64,000 bases of DNA from JAGVPT01 sp964642725. GTDB lineage: Bacteria > Bacteroidota > Ignavibacteria > UBA10030 > UBA8401. The stretch is taken from the NCBI GenBank assembly GCA_964642725.1, contig CAZXQG010000017.1, forward strand, positions 1-64,000, given 5' to 3'. The position numbers and the translations under genes are program-made. The notes under the pieces were generated by a model that had not been told where the DNA came from, did no database searches, and was given only the letters and a program-made list of their open reading frames with translations. Positions 51,680 to 59,665 of the stretch are shown piece by piece (the first letter of the stretch is position 1; every line of letters begins with the position of its first letter).

Positions 51680-51910
51680 CAAAATTCTCTCCTCTCGCCA
51701 ACCTTCTGAACAACATTCCGCATCGTTGTGGACAAGCCTTATTGGGTCTATATTCTCAAAAGTGAATCAACGGGAAAATTCTACATCGGGCAAACTAGAA
51801 GCTATCTCAAAAACTCCAATAAATGTCATTCTGAACGGAGCGAAGCGAAGTGAAGAATCCATGACAATCATGCATTGTGAATCTACGAGGTTTCAGTGTC
51901 GTGGATGCTT
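51649..51910. repeat. Direct duplication, first copy (tRNA 3' part, GIY-YIG start, MITE left half)
   Basis: Runs from the variable/T-arm of tRNA-Pro through the GIY-YIG N-terminus into the left half of MITE copy 2. Essentially the same sequence recurs at 52240-52523; offset is 591 before and 613 after the 22-bp insert in the second copy. Confidence 0.85.
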
Positions 51911-52207
51911 CTCCCGCCAAAATGCGGCGGGATCAGCATGACATTTACAAATGTAATCTACATCGAAACCATTTTTGAGATGGCTTCTACTAATTTAAAA
52001 ACCCGATTAGCGGAACACAATGCCAAACGTTCTCGGTTCACTTCATCGGGTGTTCCATGGACTCTCGTCTATCGAGAATTCTATCCAACCCACAAAGAGG
52101 CGATTAAAAGAGAACTGTTTTTGAAATCGCCTCGCGGATGGCGCGTCCTCCAACAAATCAAACAGGAAATTAATTCTAAAAATTTTCAAGAACATTCAAC
52201 GGCATAA
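51728..52207 (+). pseudogene. GIY-YIG protein gene interrupted by a MITE
   Basis: From GTG 51728 the frame reads VDKPYWVYILKSESTGKFYIGQT, a GIY-YIG start, up to the MITE at 51797, which brings a stop at 51853. The frame resumes at 51989 as TNLKTRLAEHNAKRSRF...REL to 52207. Removing the element and one ACT copy joins YIGQT to NLKTRLAEHN, the usual family continuation. 192 + 3 bases preserve the frame, so the interruption is due to the stop and not a frameshift. Little chance of function unless an internal start makes the C-terminal part. Confidence 0.8.
51797..51988. mobile_element. MITE-like element, copy 2 (192 bp)
   Basis: Ends AGAAGCTATCTCAAAAA and TTTTTGAGATGGCTTCT are ~17-bp terminal inverted repeats. 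Flanked by ACT on both sides (51794-51796, 51989-51991), a 3-bp target duplication. Internal hairpin TCCCGCC/GGCGGGA at 51912-51932. Equivalent to copy 1 (6230-6443) without the 22-bp insert. Non-autonomous; no matching transposase in the window. Confidence 0.85.
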
Positions 52208-52209
52208 CT

Positions 52210-52292
52210 TGCTGACTAGCGCTGTTCGTTAATGCGCTTGGGGTCGCGGGTTCTCCCGAAGGGATCCCCTCGGGAGAATCCCGCCGTTCCGA
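52210..52292 (+). pseudogene. Degenerate tRNA-Pro copy with 22-bp T-loop insert
   Basis: The last 53 bases match the 3' part of tRNA-Pro (ggggtcgcgggttc ... gaatcccgccgttccga), split by a 22-bp insert at 52254-52275. The 5' part (ctgactagcgct...) only faintly resembles the D-arm of the intact gene, so no cloverleaf can form. Confidence 0.7.
52254..52275. repeat. 22-bp double mini-hairpin in the tRNA T-loop
   Basis: TCCC gaa GGGA and TCCC ctc GGGA, identical to 710-731. The intact tRNA (51661-51664 region) shows the empty site gggttc/gaatccc. Confidence 0.85.
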
Positions 52293-52409
52293 CAAAATTC
52301 TCTCCTCTCGCCAACCTTCTGAACAACATTCCGCATCGTTGTGGACAAGCCTTATTGGGTCTATATTCTCAAAAGTGAATCAACGGGAAAATTCTACATC
52401 GGGCAAACT

Positions 52410-52523
52410 AGAAGCTATCTCAAAAACTCCAATAAATGTCATTCTGAACGGAGCGAAGCGAAGTGAAGAATCCATGACAATCATGCATTGTGAATCTACG
52501 AGGTTTCAGTGTCGTGGATGCTT
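52410..52523. mobile_element. MITE-like element, copy 3, left half only
   Basis: Identical to the start of copy 2. Lacks the right inverted repeat; after 52523 the sequence changes to another repeat carrying a TCCCGAC/GTCGGGA hairpin (52563-52583). Confidence 0.8.
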
Positions 52524-52641
52524 GGCAGATTCAAGGTGTGCCCTTGACGTAGATTCTTCGTCTCCCGACAAACAACGTCGGGATCCTCAGAATGACATCG
52601 ACTGAGGATTTTTCGAAGTTTCATGTTGTGATCCACCACAA

Positions 52642-52673
52642 AAAAAGTCTTTGCCGCATGGCAAAGACTTTTT
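52642..52673. terminator. Bidirectional intrinsic terminator
   Basis: Perfect 14-bp stem AAAAAGTCTTTGCC / GGCAAAGACTTTTT with loop gcat; A-run on one side and T-run on the other. It sits just after the MerR gene stop. Confidence 0.85.
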
Positions 52674-52706
52674 CATTGTTGCAGAAGCCCAAAGACTCAA
52701 TCCTTC

Positions 52707-53123
52707 TCAGTTTAATTTCACGAGCAGTTCTTCCAGAAACGTTCTTACTTCCATCAAATCTTCCTTTAATTTCTGGTCAGACACGCTGGAAACAGTTCCG
52801 GCCTCTTCGGCTGGTGCATGACTCGGTGGAGCCTCAGCCGGCAGCAATTGCAGCTGCTCACCGCTTTCAACTTCCGGTGTCCACGATTTAAGAACTTGCT
52901 TTGCCCCTTCAATGGTATACCGTTCTTCCCGAAGAAGCTGGCGGATATAGAGTATGAGCTTGATGTCCTTGTTCGTGTAGATTCTGTTGCCGGCTCTATT
53001 CTTAGCGGGTTTCAGCTGCTCAAATTCGGATTCCCAGTACCGCAACACATATTGTTCAAGGTCGGTTATCTTGCTTACTTCACTGATGGAATAATACAGT
53101 TTTTTTATTCCAGTGGATTTCAT
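52707..53123 (-). CDS. MerR-family transcriptional regulator
   Basis: 138 residues. Winged-helix N-terminus: KKLYYSISEVSKITDLEQYVLRYWESEFEQLKP and NRIYTNKDIKLILYIRQLLREERYTIEGAK, the MerR HTH and wing. The C-terminal third is Pro/Ala-rich then a helix (KLKEDLMEVRTFLEELLVKL) with no metal-binding cysteines, so a ligand is not evident. This 'MerR-like, YyaN-less' form is widespread in Bacteroidota and relatives. Followed by a strong terminator; divergent from the outer-membrane gene. Confidence 0.85.
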   Translation of the reverse strand: MKSTGIKKLYYSISEVSKITDLEQYVLRYWESEFEQLKPAKNRAGNRIYTNKDIKLILYIRQLLREERYTIEGAKQVLKSWTPEVESGEQLQLLPAEAPPSHAPAEEAGTVSSVSDQKLKEDLMEVRTFLEELLVKLN

Positions 53124-53499
53124 CGCATCCTCGTTGTTTGTGCTTTGTCAGGAGCCATTGTCAAAATATAAAAAAGTGTTGATAATTGCAACTGTGCCCC
53201 TGGTCACGACGGCTTTCGGTCTAAAATTACTACTTTTGTGTGATTGAATAAAGCAGTTTCGAAGCCGTATATTAACTAACCAATGGTATGTCTTTGCAGT
53301 CCGCGAGAATTTAATGTTAGACATTTCCAATACAATAACAGCATCATTACGCAATAAAAAATTTGTCTTTAAACAATTTTAATGTATATTTATCAAGAAA
53401 TTTCTGGAACCATTCATTGCTGAGTGTTTTCCAAGCCTCTTCCTCCGTTCGTTTCGATACTTCATTCAAAAACACACATCAACATTTAGGAGCTAAACA
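53124..53499. other. AT-rich gap between divergent genes
   Basis: 376 bases without a gene. Contains the promoter at 53363-53390 for the rightward gene; the leftward merR promoter must also lie here, probably within 53150-53260, but no clear -35/-10 pair could be chosen. Confidence 0.5.
53363..53390 (+). promoter_or_regulatory. Sigma-70-like promoter for the outer-membrane protein gene
   Basis: TTGTCT (53363-53368), 16-base spacer, TATATT (53385-53390). Gives a leader of about 100 bases and a TAGGAGC ribosome site before ATG 53500. Confidence 0.4.
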
Positions 53500-54588
53500 A
53501 TGAAACATCTTCTACTCTTGTCCCTTTGCTGCTTGCTGATGGTTTCGACTTCTGCATACAGCAGTTCATTGGATTCGACATTGCAGAAAATGGCGGGAAG
53601 TGCGGTTCAAGGATACGTTGGACCGATCGTTTCGGGTTTCGGAGCCGACCTTAATGGAGGCTGGTTTCACAAAGCACCGACCGCAGAGATGTACGGATTC
53701 GACCTTGAGTTTGGGGTTGTTGCAATGGGAACGTTATTCAGCGATGCAAACAAGACTATCCCAGCCGGCGTCGGCGGAGAGTTTACTTTTGATGCAGCCC
53801 AGAGCGCACAAATAGCATCAACCATCCCTAATTACTCCTCTCTTCCGGCAAACTATCAATTGGCAATCAGGAATCAAATCGCCAACACCCCATTCACTGT
53901 GGATCTGACTGGACCGACCATCATCGGATCAAAAACCGATACAGTGAAAGTCAACTTTCATGCTCAGCCGATTACAGTGAACACGCCCGGCGGAACCAGG
54001 ACATATCAACTCGGCCAGACCTCCATCAATACCGGAGTGACTGGTTTACTTGACAATGTCAAGACCATTCCACTGGCTGCACCGCAATTGAGTATCGGAA
54101 CGCTTGTCGGAACACAATTGACGTTCCGTTACCTGCCGAGTGTTAAGCTCAATTCAGATATCGGCGAATTAAAATACTTCGGCTTCGGCATTCAGCACAA
54201 TCCAGGTATCTGGTTCCCGAATCCGCTGCCGCTCGATGTTTCTGCAAGCTTCTTCACACAAACGCTTGATGTCGGGTCGATTTTAAAGACAAAAGCAACA
54301 GCTTTTGGCATAAACGCAAGCAAGCGATTCGGGCCTGGCGCGGTGAATATTACGCCTTACGCCGGCTTCATGTTGGAAAGCTCGACAATGACGTTCAATT
54401 ACACATCGACTCTTCAGACCCCGGACGGCGGGACTCAACAAGTTACCATAAACCTTCCATTGAAAGGCGAAAACAAGTCGCGGTTGACCCTAGGACTGAG
54501 CATAAAGCTGCTCTTCATTAACATCAACGCCGATTACAATATTGCAAAATATAATTCCTTCACCGGCGGTTTGATGTTCATCATCTAA
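53500..54588 (+). CDS. Outer-membrane beta-barrel protein, possibly DUF6588 type
   Basis: 362 residues: signal peptide 1-22 (VSTSAYSS), then Gly/aromatic-rich amphipathic strands (FGADLNGGWFHKA, YGFDLEFGVVAMGTLF, LKYFGFGIQHNPG, TPYAGFMLESSTMTFNY) and a C-terminal GLMFII. Resembles an outer-membrane family known from Bacteroidota with no assigned substrate. Single gene with its own promoter-like site and a strong terminator at 54611. Confidence 0.7.
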   Translation: MKHLLLLSLCCLLMVSTSAYSSSLDSTLQKMAGSAVQGYVGPIVSGFGADLNGGWFHKAPTAEMYGFDLEFGVVAMGTLFSDANKTIPAGVGGEFTFDAAQSAQIASTIPNYSSLPANYQLAIRNQIANTPFTVDLTGPTIIGSKTDTVKVNFHAQPITVNTPGGTRTYQLGQTSINTGVTGLLDNVKTIPLAAPQLSIGTLVGTQLTFRYLPSVKLNSDIGELKYFGFGIQHNPGIWFPNPLPLDVSASFFTQTLDVGSILKTKATAFGINASKRFGPGAVNITPYAGFMLESSTMTFNYTSTLQTPDGGTQQVTINLPLKGENKSRLTLGLSIKLLFININADYNIAKYNSFTGGLMFII

Positions 54589-54610
54589 CTCTTTCTCTTT
54601 TGCAGTCCAA

Positions 54611-54650
54611 AGGGCCGAGCTCGACGTTGTCGGGTTCGGCCTTTTCTTTT
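54611..54650 (+). terminator. Intrinsic terminator after the outer-membrane gene
   Basis: Long hairpin AGGGCCGAGCTCGAC / GTCGGGTTCGGCCTT (two G-T pairs, loop gtt) followed by cttttcttttttc. It separates this gene from the TPR-CHAT gene. Confidence 0.85.
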
Positions 54651-54743
54651 TTCATCTTCGCTTGCTATATTAGGGGGTGCGACGATACTTCAATCGTTCG
54701 TTTTGTCGAACGAGTTACCCTTGACCCTCAAACAAGTACAGAG

Positions 54744-57437
54744 TTGAAAGCCCATCATCTTCGACGGATCCTTTTAATCGCCCTCTCCGCTGTATGGTTG
54801 TCTCTCTGCGGCTGCGACATCGGGCAGGACAATGAAGACCCCGCGGTAAAATCGCAGGAACTCCGGAGGGAAGCGGTCGAGTACATCAACGGACACGACA
54901 ATTTTCACGCCGAGCAGCTTTTTTCCGAAATTCTTCCGCTCGACCAACAGCTTCAGCAATGGGACAGGATGGCGGAAGACCGCTCATCTGCCGCAAAAGT
55001 TGAGACGTCCCTCGGGCTTTTTTCAAGCGCAATCGAAAATAATACAGAGGCGTGGAAGTACTACCGGCAGGTTGCCGACCATGCTGCGGAAGTACGTTCG
55101 ATGAACGCGGTTGGAAATTTATCTATCGGGCTGGGAGATTTTGAAAAAGGAATAAGCATTTTAAGCGACGCTCTCGCCGTCAGCAAACTCTCTTCGAACA
55201 ACGAACCCGACCCCGAAACGAGCATAAATCTTGGAAATGCTTTTCTCTGGTCGGGCCAGTATGAGAACGCCCTTGACCAGTTCGCCTCGGCGCTCGCAAT
55301 CTTCAATAAGCGGAGATACTCGCCCGCCATCGTGAGGGCAATGTCCCGCGTCGGGTATGCCTACGCAAAGCTTGGACGTCGAGGAGAGGCGCTCGGAGCC
55401 TATGCCACCATAGAGAATATCGTCAGCTCGGTGCCCAACGTTATTGTAAAAGGGAGTTTCTTTTACGACCGGGGCAGAACACTTCAATCGCTTGGGGAGT
55501 GGAGCGGTGCGGCGCAATCATTCCACGACGGTATCGGCATTCTCGAAAACCTGTCCAGCCGCGAAAAGAACCAACAGACGAATGATCTTTTGATCCTTTT
55601 GTACACTGCTCTCGGAAAAGTGTATGCACACAATTTTGCATACGAGCTGGCGAAGCAAAGTTATATTGAAGGATACTCGCTCGCGAAGGACGCCGGCAAA
55701 AATATCGCTATCGGATATTTGCTGATCGCTATTGCAGATTGCGAACGAAAGATTTGCGCAGTTAATCCGGACCAGCAGGCCTCAATTGCGGCCGGAACGT
55801 ATTACGAGCAAGCGATGAATTTATTTTCGAGAACCGGCAACGTTTCGGGGGAATCGTACGCGAACTACAAACTTGGCACGATGAAGGAGGAGGAAGGCAA
55901 CACCGATGCCGCGCTCAGTTTCTACCGGCGGGCGTTCGAATTACGCTGCAATCAAGCGGGCGAATTCAACAGCTGGTCCGAGGACGAAGAGTTCTTAGGC
56001 CTGCGCGCTGGGGCGGTCACAGAGGGGATACCTTTTGTCCGCGAAACTTTTTGGTACGAGCCGCTCGTTGTCGCGCTGGCGCGGCAGGGGCGCGCGGAAG
56101 AAGCGCTGGACGTCTATGAACAGGGAAAAGCCAAATTTCTTTCTGCTCAGCTTCGCTCGTTTCCGTTTGAATTTCGGGAAAAAAATACAGGGCAGTCCGT
56201 CGAGTCGATACAACACCAAATGCAGTCGTTGGGCATCAAAGAAGCTGAACTGGCATATCAGCGGGGGCTCAATGCAAATCAACGGGACGCACAGCGGATT
56301 GAGTCGCTCGCGGCAGGAGTGACGTCGGCAAACAATGACCTGCTCAGCGCTGCCTCTGTGTTGCTTCAAAAATATCCCCAGCTTGAAATCCTTGTCCGCG
56401 CGCCGATCTTTCAGGAAGCCGAGTTCCGCTCGGCGCTGCCATACGGAACGGTCGTGCTCGATTACTTTATTGCCGACGACCGCATCGTGATTTTTGTGAT
56501 CTCGTTCGACGGGATGGGGCGCCAAATGCCGGTGAACGTTGTCGAGGTGCCCGCGTACAAGGATATCGTGCTCGACAAAGTCCGGCAGTATGACCTGATG
56601 TTGGAGGAACACATTAACAGCATCGGGACAGGGTACTTCCAGACAACCGACATCGAACGATTGTCGCAGGAGCTGTATAACTATTTTCTGCGACCTGTGG
56701 AGCGGCTTTTTGTCCAACGCGTTGTCATCATTCCCCCGCGTGAGATGGAAAGAATTCCATTTCATTCATTCACCCGTTCAACCAACGAAGGTGTGAAACC
56801 GATGATCGGAATTGCCGATGTATCCTATCTTCCCTATCTTGCGGCAGCAAAATGCCTCCAGCCTGCTCCGCGTTTCATCAACACCGTTATCGCAGTAGGA
56901 AACCCGCGCGGGAATAACTGGCCGCTCGATTTTGAGCTCCGCGATATCAGAAGTTTTTTCCGGGAAGCAACGGTGTCGGTATCGCAGAATGCGAATGAGA
57001 AGCAATTGTTCGGATCGTTTGGGGATGTGCTGCAGCTTTCGACCGATTTCGCTACCGATACGCTTTTCCCCGGCCGGTCAACGTTCGTCCTGTCAAGTGG
57101 AAGCATCACCGACCCGGAAGCATATATCCCCGTTGCGAATTTCTTGCGGCTTCATCCGTTTCCGGTCGTTTACCTTTCCGACCAGCAATCTTCCGATTGC
57201 GGATTGACGCCGATTCATGCTGCACTGTTGATGATGAACGGCTCCTCCAACATTATCCTTACCATGAGACCTTTCGAATCGAAAGCAAACAAGTTTTTCA
57301 GCGAGAAATTTTATTCTGCCCTTGCCAAAGGGAGCAACGTGAACGACGCGTACCGATCGGCCGTCGTTGCGATGAGCAAATCGCCTAATTTCAGCGCACC
57401 GTATCAATGGTCTCAGTTTTTTAAATTCGGGAAGTGA
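54744..57437 (+). CDS. TPR-CHAT lipoprotein, caspase-like domain lacking its dyad
   Basis: About 897 residues. Start set at TTG 54744 because everything upstream in frame runs through the terminator at 54611. Leader RRILLIALSAVWLSLCGC suggests a lipoprotein. Residues ~30-420 are tetratricopeptide repeats (for example QYENALDQFASALAIFNKRR); the C-terminal ~330 are a CHAT domain (YGTVVLDYFIADDRIVIFVIS; IPPREMERIPFHSF; LIPIHAALLMMNGSSNIIL-like). The catalytic H of the A-T-H-G block reads LQLSTDFATD, and the S-A-C-x-T block reads LSDQQSSDCG, so protease activity looks lost. Confidence 0.78.
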   Translation: MKAHHLRRILLIALSAVWLSLCGCDIGQDNEDPAVKSQELRREAVEYINGHDNFHAEQLFSEILPLDQQLQQWDRMAEDRSSAAKVETSLGLFSSAIENNTEAWKYYRQVADHAAEVRSMNAVGNLSIGLGDFEKGISILSDALAVSKLSSNNEPDPETSINLGNAFLWSGQYENALDQFASALAIFNKRRYSPAIVRAMSRVGYAYAKLGRRGEALGAYATIENIVSSVPNVIVKGSFFYDRGRTLQSLGEWSGAAQSFHDGIGILENLSSREKNQQTNDLLILLYTALGKVYAHNFAYELAKQSYIEGYSLAKDAGKNIAIGYLLIAIADCERKICAVNPDQQASIAAGTYYEQAMNLFSRTGNVSGESYANYKLGTMKEEEGNTDAALSFYRRAFELRCNQAGEFNSWSEDEEFLGLRAGAVTEGIPFVRETFWYEPLVVALARQGRAEEALDVYEQGKAKFLSAQLRSFPFEFREKNTGQSVESIQHQMQSLGIKEAELAYQRGLNANQRDAQRIESLAAGVTSANNDLLSAASVLLQKYPQLEILVRAPIFQEAEFRSALPYGTVVLDYFIADDRIVIFVISFDGMGRQMPVNVVEVPAYKDIVLDKVRQYDLMLEEHINSIGTGYFQTTDIERLSQELYNYFLRPVERLFVQRVVIIPPREMERIPFHSFTRSTNEGVKPMIGIADVSYLPYLAAAKCLQPAPRFINTVIAVGNPRGNNWPLDFELRDIRSFFREATVSVSQNANEKQLFGSFGDVLQLSTDFATDTLFPGRSTFVLSSGSITDPEAYIPVANFLRLHPFPVVYLSDQQSSDCGLTPIHAALLMMNGSSNIILTMRPFESKANKFFSEKFYSALAKGSNVNDAYRSAVVAMSKSPNFSAPYQWSQFFKFGK

Positions 57438-57442
57438 GGTGT

Positions 57443-57555
57443 CCGCGAAGGGCGCGAAGAACCACGAAAATTCGGAACCGCCTTAGTAAAGGCAATCATA
57501 ACTTTCATGCAGAATTTTCTCCTTCGTGTCCTTCGTGAACTTCGTGGACGCGGGA
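57443..57555. repeat. Inverted repeat of the gtccgcgaagg/cttcgtggac type
   Basis: gtgtccgcgaagggcgcg and ccacgaa near 57460 face ttcgtgtccttcgtgaac and ttcgtggacgcggg. Lies between two convergent genes, just before the terminator. Confidence 0.5.
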
Positions 57556-57564
57556 AAAAATAAA

Positions 57565-57595
57565 ATTCCCCGGTGTCCGTAGGGCATCGGGGAAT
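57565..57595. terminator. Terminator-like hairpin between convergent genes
   Basis: AATTCCCCGGTG pairs with CATCGGGGAAT (11 bp, one G-T) around a 9-nt loop. A- and T-rich flanks are weak, so it may stop transcription from either side. Confidence 0.55.
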
Positions 57596-57623
57596 TCTCT
57601 ATCGTAAACTCTCTTTGTCCTGT

Positions 57624-58526
57624 TTATTTTTCCAGCTTCACTTTTACACTCCCAAGACCGGATTCTACAAAAATATTCATTCTCCCTTCTGCCGAAGAGT
57701 AATTCGAGGTCACATAGACGCCTTTTCTTTCTTCGTCAAATTCTTTATCGATAGAAAAATTGGAGAACCAGTTTTCCTGGTAGTGGACCTTTGCACCGGT
57801 CTCACGCGGGATCACGATCGTCACCGCCCCTAAGCCGATTTTAATCTTCACGTCCACTTCGCGGTGCAGCTCACCGTCGAAATTCAGATAATACGAGCCG
57901 ACACCTCCTTCGAAAGTCATCCGTTTGAAATTTGCGTTGCACAGCTTCTCTCCCACAAACTTGCTGACGCCGGATTTGATTTCAAATTCCTCGATCTCGC
58001 TTTTGTTCGGTTCACCGAACAGCAGCGTCGTCGAACTGGCGCCGGCCGACATCGTGAAATCCTTCACATCGAGGCCGGTCATGTCAAAATCGCCGCGACC
58101 CGCGCCGAGCTCCGCGTCAATCGAAAGCGGAACCGCATCCGTGAACCGCATATACCATTTCCCGCTTTCGAACTCAGCGCCGTTACTCTCTTCATCGTCG
58201 TCGTTGAAATGCAGCGAAACAGAGTTCCCGCCATCCGATTCGCGGGACAGGTCCAGGTAACCGATATCGTTTTTTATGCGGTAATCGATATCGACGTTCG
58301 GCTTGTGCCCTTCCTCCATTTTCAAATCGAATATCATCACCTTATCTGAAACACCTTTGGAGCACACCACTGTCCCGAAAGACGATGTGAGCTTTATGTG
58401 AACCTCTTTTTCTGTCGTACGTTTTATTTCCTTGTGGAGGCCGCCGCCAAAAACCTGCGTTGCCAGCGCCGCGGATAGAACGAAAGGCGCCGCCTTCAAC
58501 AATATATGTGTTTTAATGTATCGCAT
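57624..58526 (-). CDS. Exported toastrack-like protein
   Basis: 300 residues with an N-terminal hydrophobic leader (FVLSAALATQVFGGG). The rest is short regular strands, such as GYLDLSRESDGGNSVSLHF, AELGAGRGDFDMTGLDVKDFTMSAGASSTTL and KIKIGLGAVTIVIPRETG, the beta-solenoid/'toastrack' pattern of DUF4097/LiaF-type domains. Probably a periplasmic or surface protein; role unknown. It lies 125 bases downstream of the ECF sigma gene, and may belong to its regulon. Confidence 0.65.
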   Translation of the reverse strand: MRYIKTHILLKAAPFVLSAALATQVFGGGLHKEIKRTTEKEVHIKLTSSFGTVVCSKGVSDKVMIFDLKMEEGHKPNVDIDYRIKNDIGYLDLSRESDGGNSVSLHFNDDDEESNGAEFESGKWYMRFTDAVPLSIDAELGAGRGDFDMTGLDVKDFTMSAGASSTTLLFGEPNKSEIEEFEIKSGVSKFVGEKLCNANFKRMTFEGGVGSYYLNFDGELHREVDVKIKIGLGAVTIVIPRETGAKVHYQENWFSNFSIDKEFDEERKGVYVTSNYSSAEGRMNIFVESGLGSVKVKLEK

Positions 58527-58651
58527 ACGACCGTGCTGCCGCGTTTAGTTTCTCAAAACCAACTTTCGAACGATGAACGACCCTGCAAGGGTATTGCAGG
58601 GATTCTTTCTCTTCGTACTACGGGAAAAGAAAGGAGGAGTTACACACTCTT

Positions 58652-59317
58652 TTAATAAAGTTGAATTTTTTTCCGGAGGTTTTTATAGAGCATTTCGCGG
58701 GCGCGGAATATATGGGCTTTCACCGTTCCGATCGGAAGCTTCAATTCCCTCGCAATTTCGGCATAATCTTTTTCCTCGGAATGGCGCATGAGAATGACCG
58801 TGCGATATTTTGCCGGAAGAGATTTGATTGCCTGGTCTAAAAGCTTCGTCCGCTGCCGTGCGATAAGGTCGCGGTCGGGCTCATAGGTTGAGTCTGGAAT
58901 TTCGAACGAGAAATCGCCGTCGGACGACTCAATGGGTTTGTCGATGGAAAATGTTTGAAGCTTTCTTTTTCGAATATAGTCGATGCAATTATTCGTCGCG
59001 ATCTTGAACAGCCAGGTTGAAAATGCGAACTCTTCGTTGAAGCTTGACAGCGATTGAAACGCCTTGATGAACGCCTCCTGAGTCAGGTCTTCCACTTCGT
59101 CCTTCTCGCGGATCATCCGGTAGAGCAGATTACAGATCGGATCATGATATTTCTTCATGAGTGTGCGGTATGCAGTCTGATTGCCGGCGATGGCGGCTGC
59201 AATGAGACGTGAATCCTCTGCACGGGAGTCGAGTTTACGCTGGCTGAGAGCATCGCCTTTCGGCGGAAGAGGTTTCGGAGTTTTGCGTGAGGATGAAGTC
59301 GCTTTTGCTCTCGTCAT
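58652..59317 (-). CDS. ECF RNA polymerase sigma factor
   Basis: 221 residues. Region 2: LMKKYHDPICNLLYRMIREKDEVEDLTQEAFIKAFQ and TWLFKIATNNCIDYIRKRK; region 4: SLPAKYRTVILMRHSEEKDYAEIARELKLPIGTVKAHIFRAREML. A ~30-residue basic, Ser/Pro-rich N-terminus precedes region 2. RpoE/SigW-like. No anti-sigma gene is adjacent, so its control is unclear; the exported toastrack protein follows on the same strand. Confidence 0.9.
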   Translation of the reverse strand: MTRAKATSSSRKTPKPLPPKGDALSQRKLDSRAEDSRLIAAAIAGNQTAYRTLMKKYHDPICNLLYRMIREKDEVEDLTQEAFIKAFQSLSSFNEEFAFSTWLFKIATNNCIDYIRKRKLQTFSIDKPIESSDGDFSFEIPDSTYEPDRDLIARQRTKLLDQAIKSLPAKYRTVILMRHSEEKDYAEIARELKLPIGTVKAHIFRAREMLYKNLRKKIQLY

Positions 59318-59429
59318 TGAAGATTGGATTGAAATGATGATGCTGCTAGAATGAAAGTAGTCAAAATATTTAGGAAGTGCAAGGCGGTGACAGGGATCCG
59401 GATGCGAGTTGCCGGTGGTGAAAGGTTTT

Positions 59430-59565
59430 GAGTTCCAAGCTTTAAGTTACAAGTTTTAACTCATAAGTAGTAAGTGATCGCCTAGGTCTTTAGCAATAAC
59501 CTTGTCAGAAACAACTTATAACTTAGGACTTAAAACTTATAGCTCACAACCTAAACCTCAAAAAC
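59430..59565. repeat. AT-rich simple repeat patch
   Basis: gagttccaagctttaagttacaag on the left and aacttataacttaggacttaaaacttatagc on the right can fold together; similar to 2400-2500. Confidence 0.5.
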
Positions 59566-59665
59566 TTTACGCCGGCATCCTTCCGCCTTGAGATTCCACC
59601 ATTTTATTTGTACTATGAATCGTCAAAGTTATTCATCTATTCTCACTACATCAAAGACTATCGAT

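Larger units (their letters stand above)
52240..52523. repeat. Direct duplication, second copy
   Basis: Matches 51649-51910 plus the 22-bp insert. It contains a second GIY-YIG start fragment and a truncated MITE copy 3 (52410-52523) that stops at the point where the first copy's internal hairpin begins, then joins a different repeat. Confidence 0.85.

Noticed and set aside
51726..51941. Open frame through the MITE that reads CHSERSEAK-type peptide
   Set aside because: This is the known spurious translation of an intergenic repeat; the same frame repeats at 52339 with the duplicated DNA.
51605..52292. tRNA-Pro as attB/attR of an integrated island
   Set aside because: The duplicated segment continues ~230 bases past the tRNA into a protein fragment and MITE, and no integrase gene is nearby.
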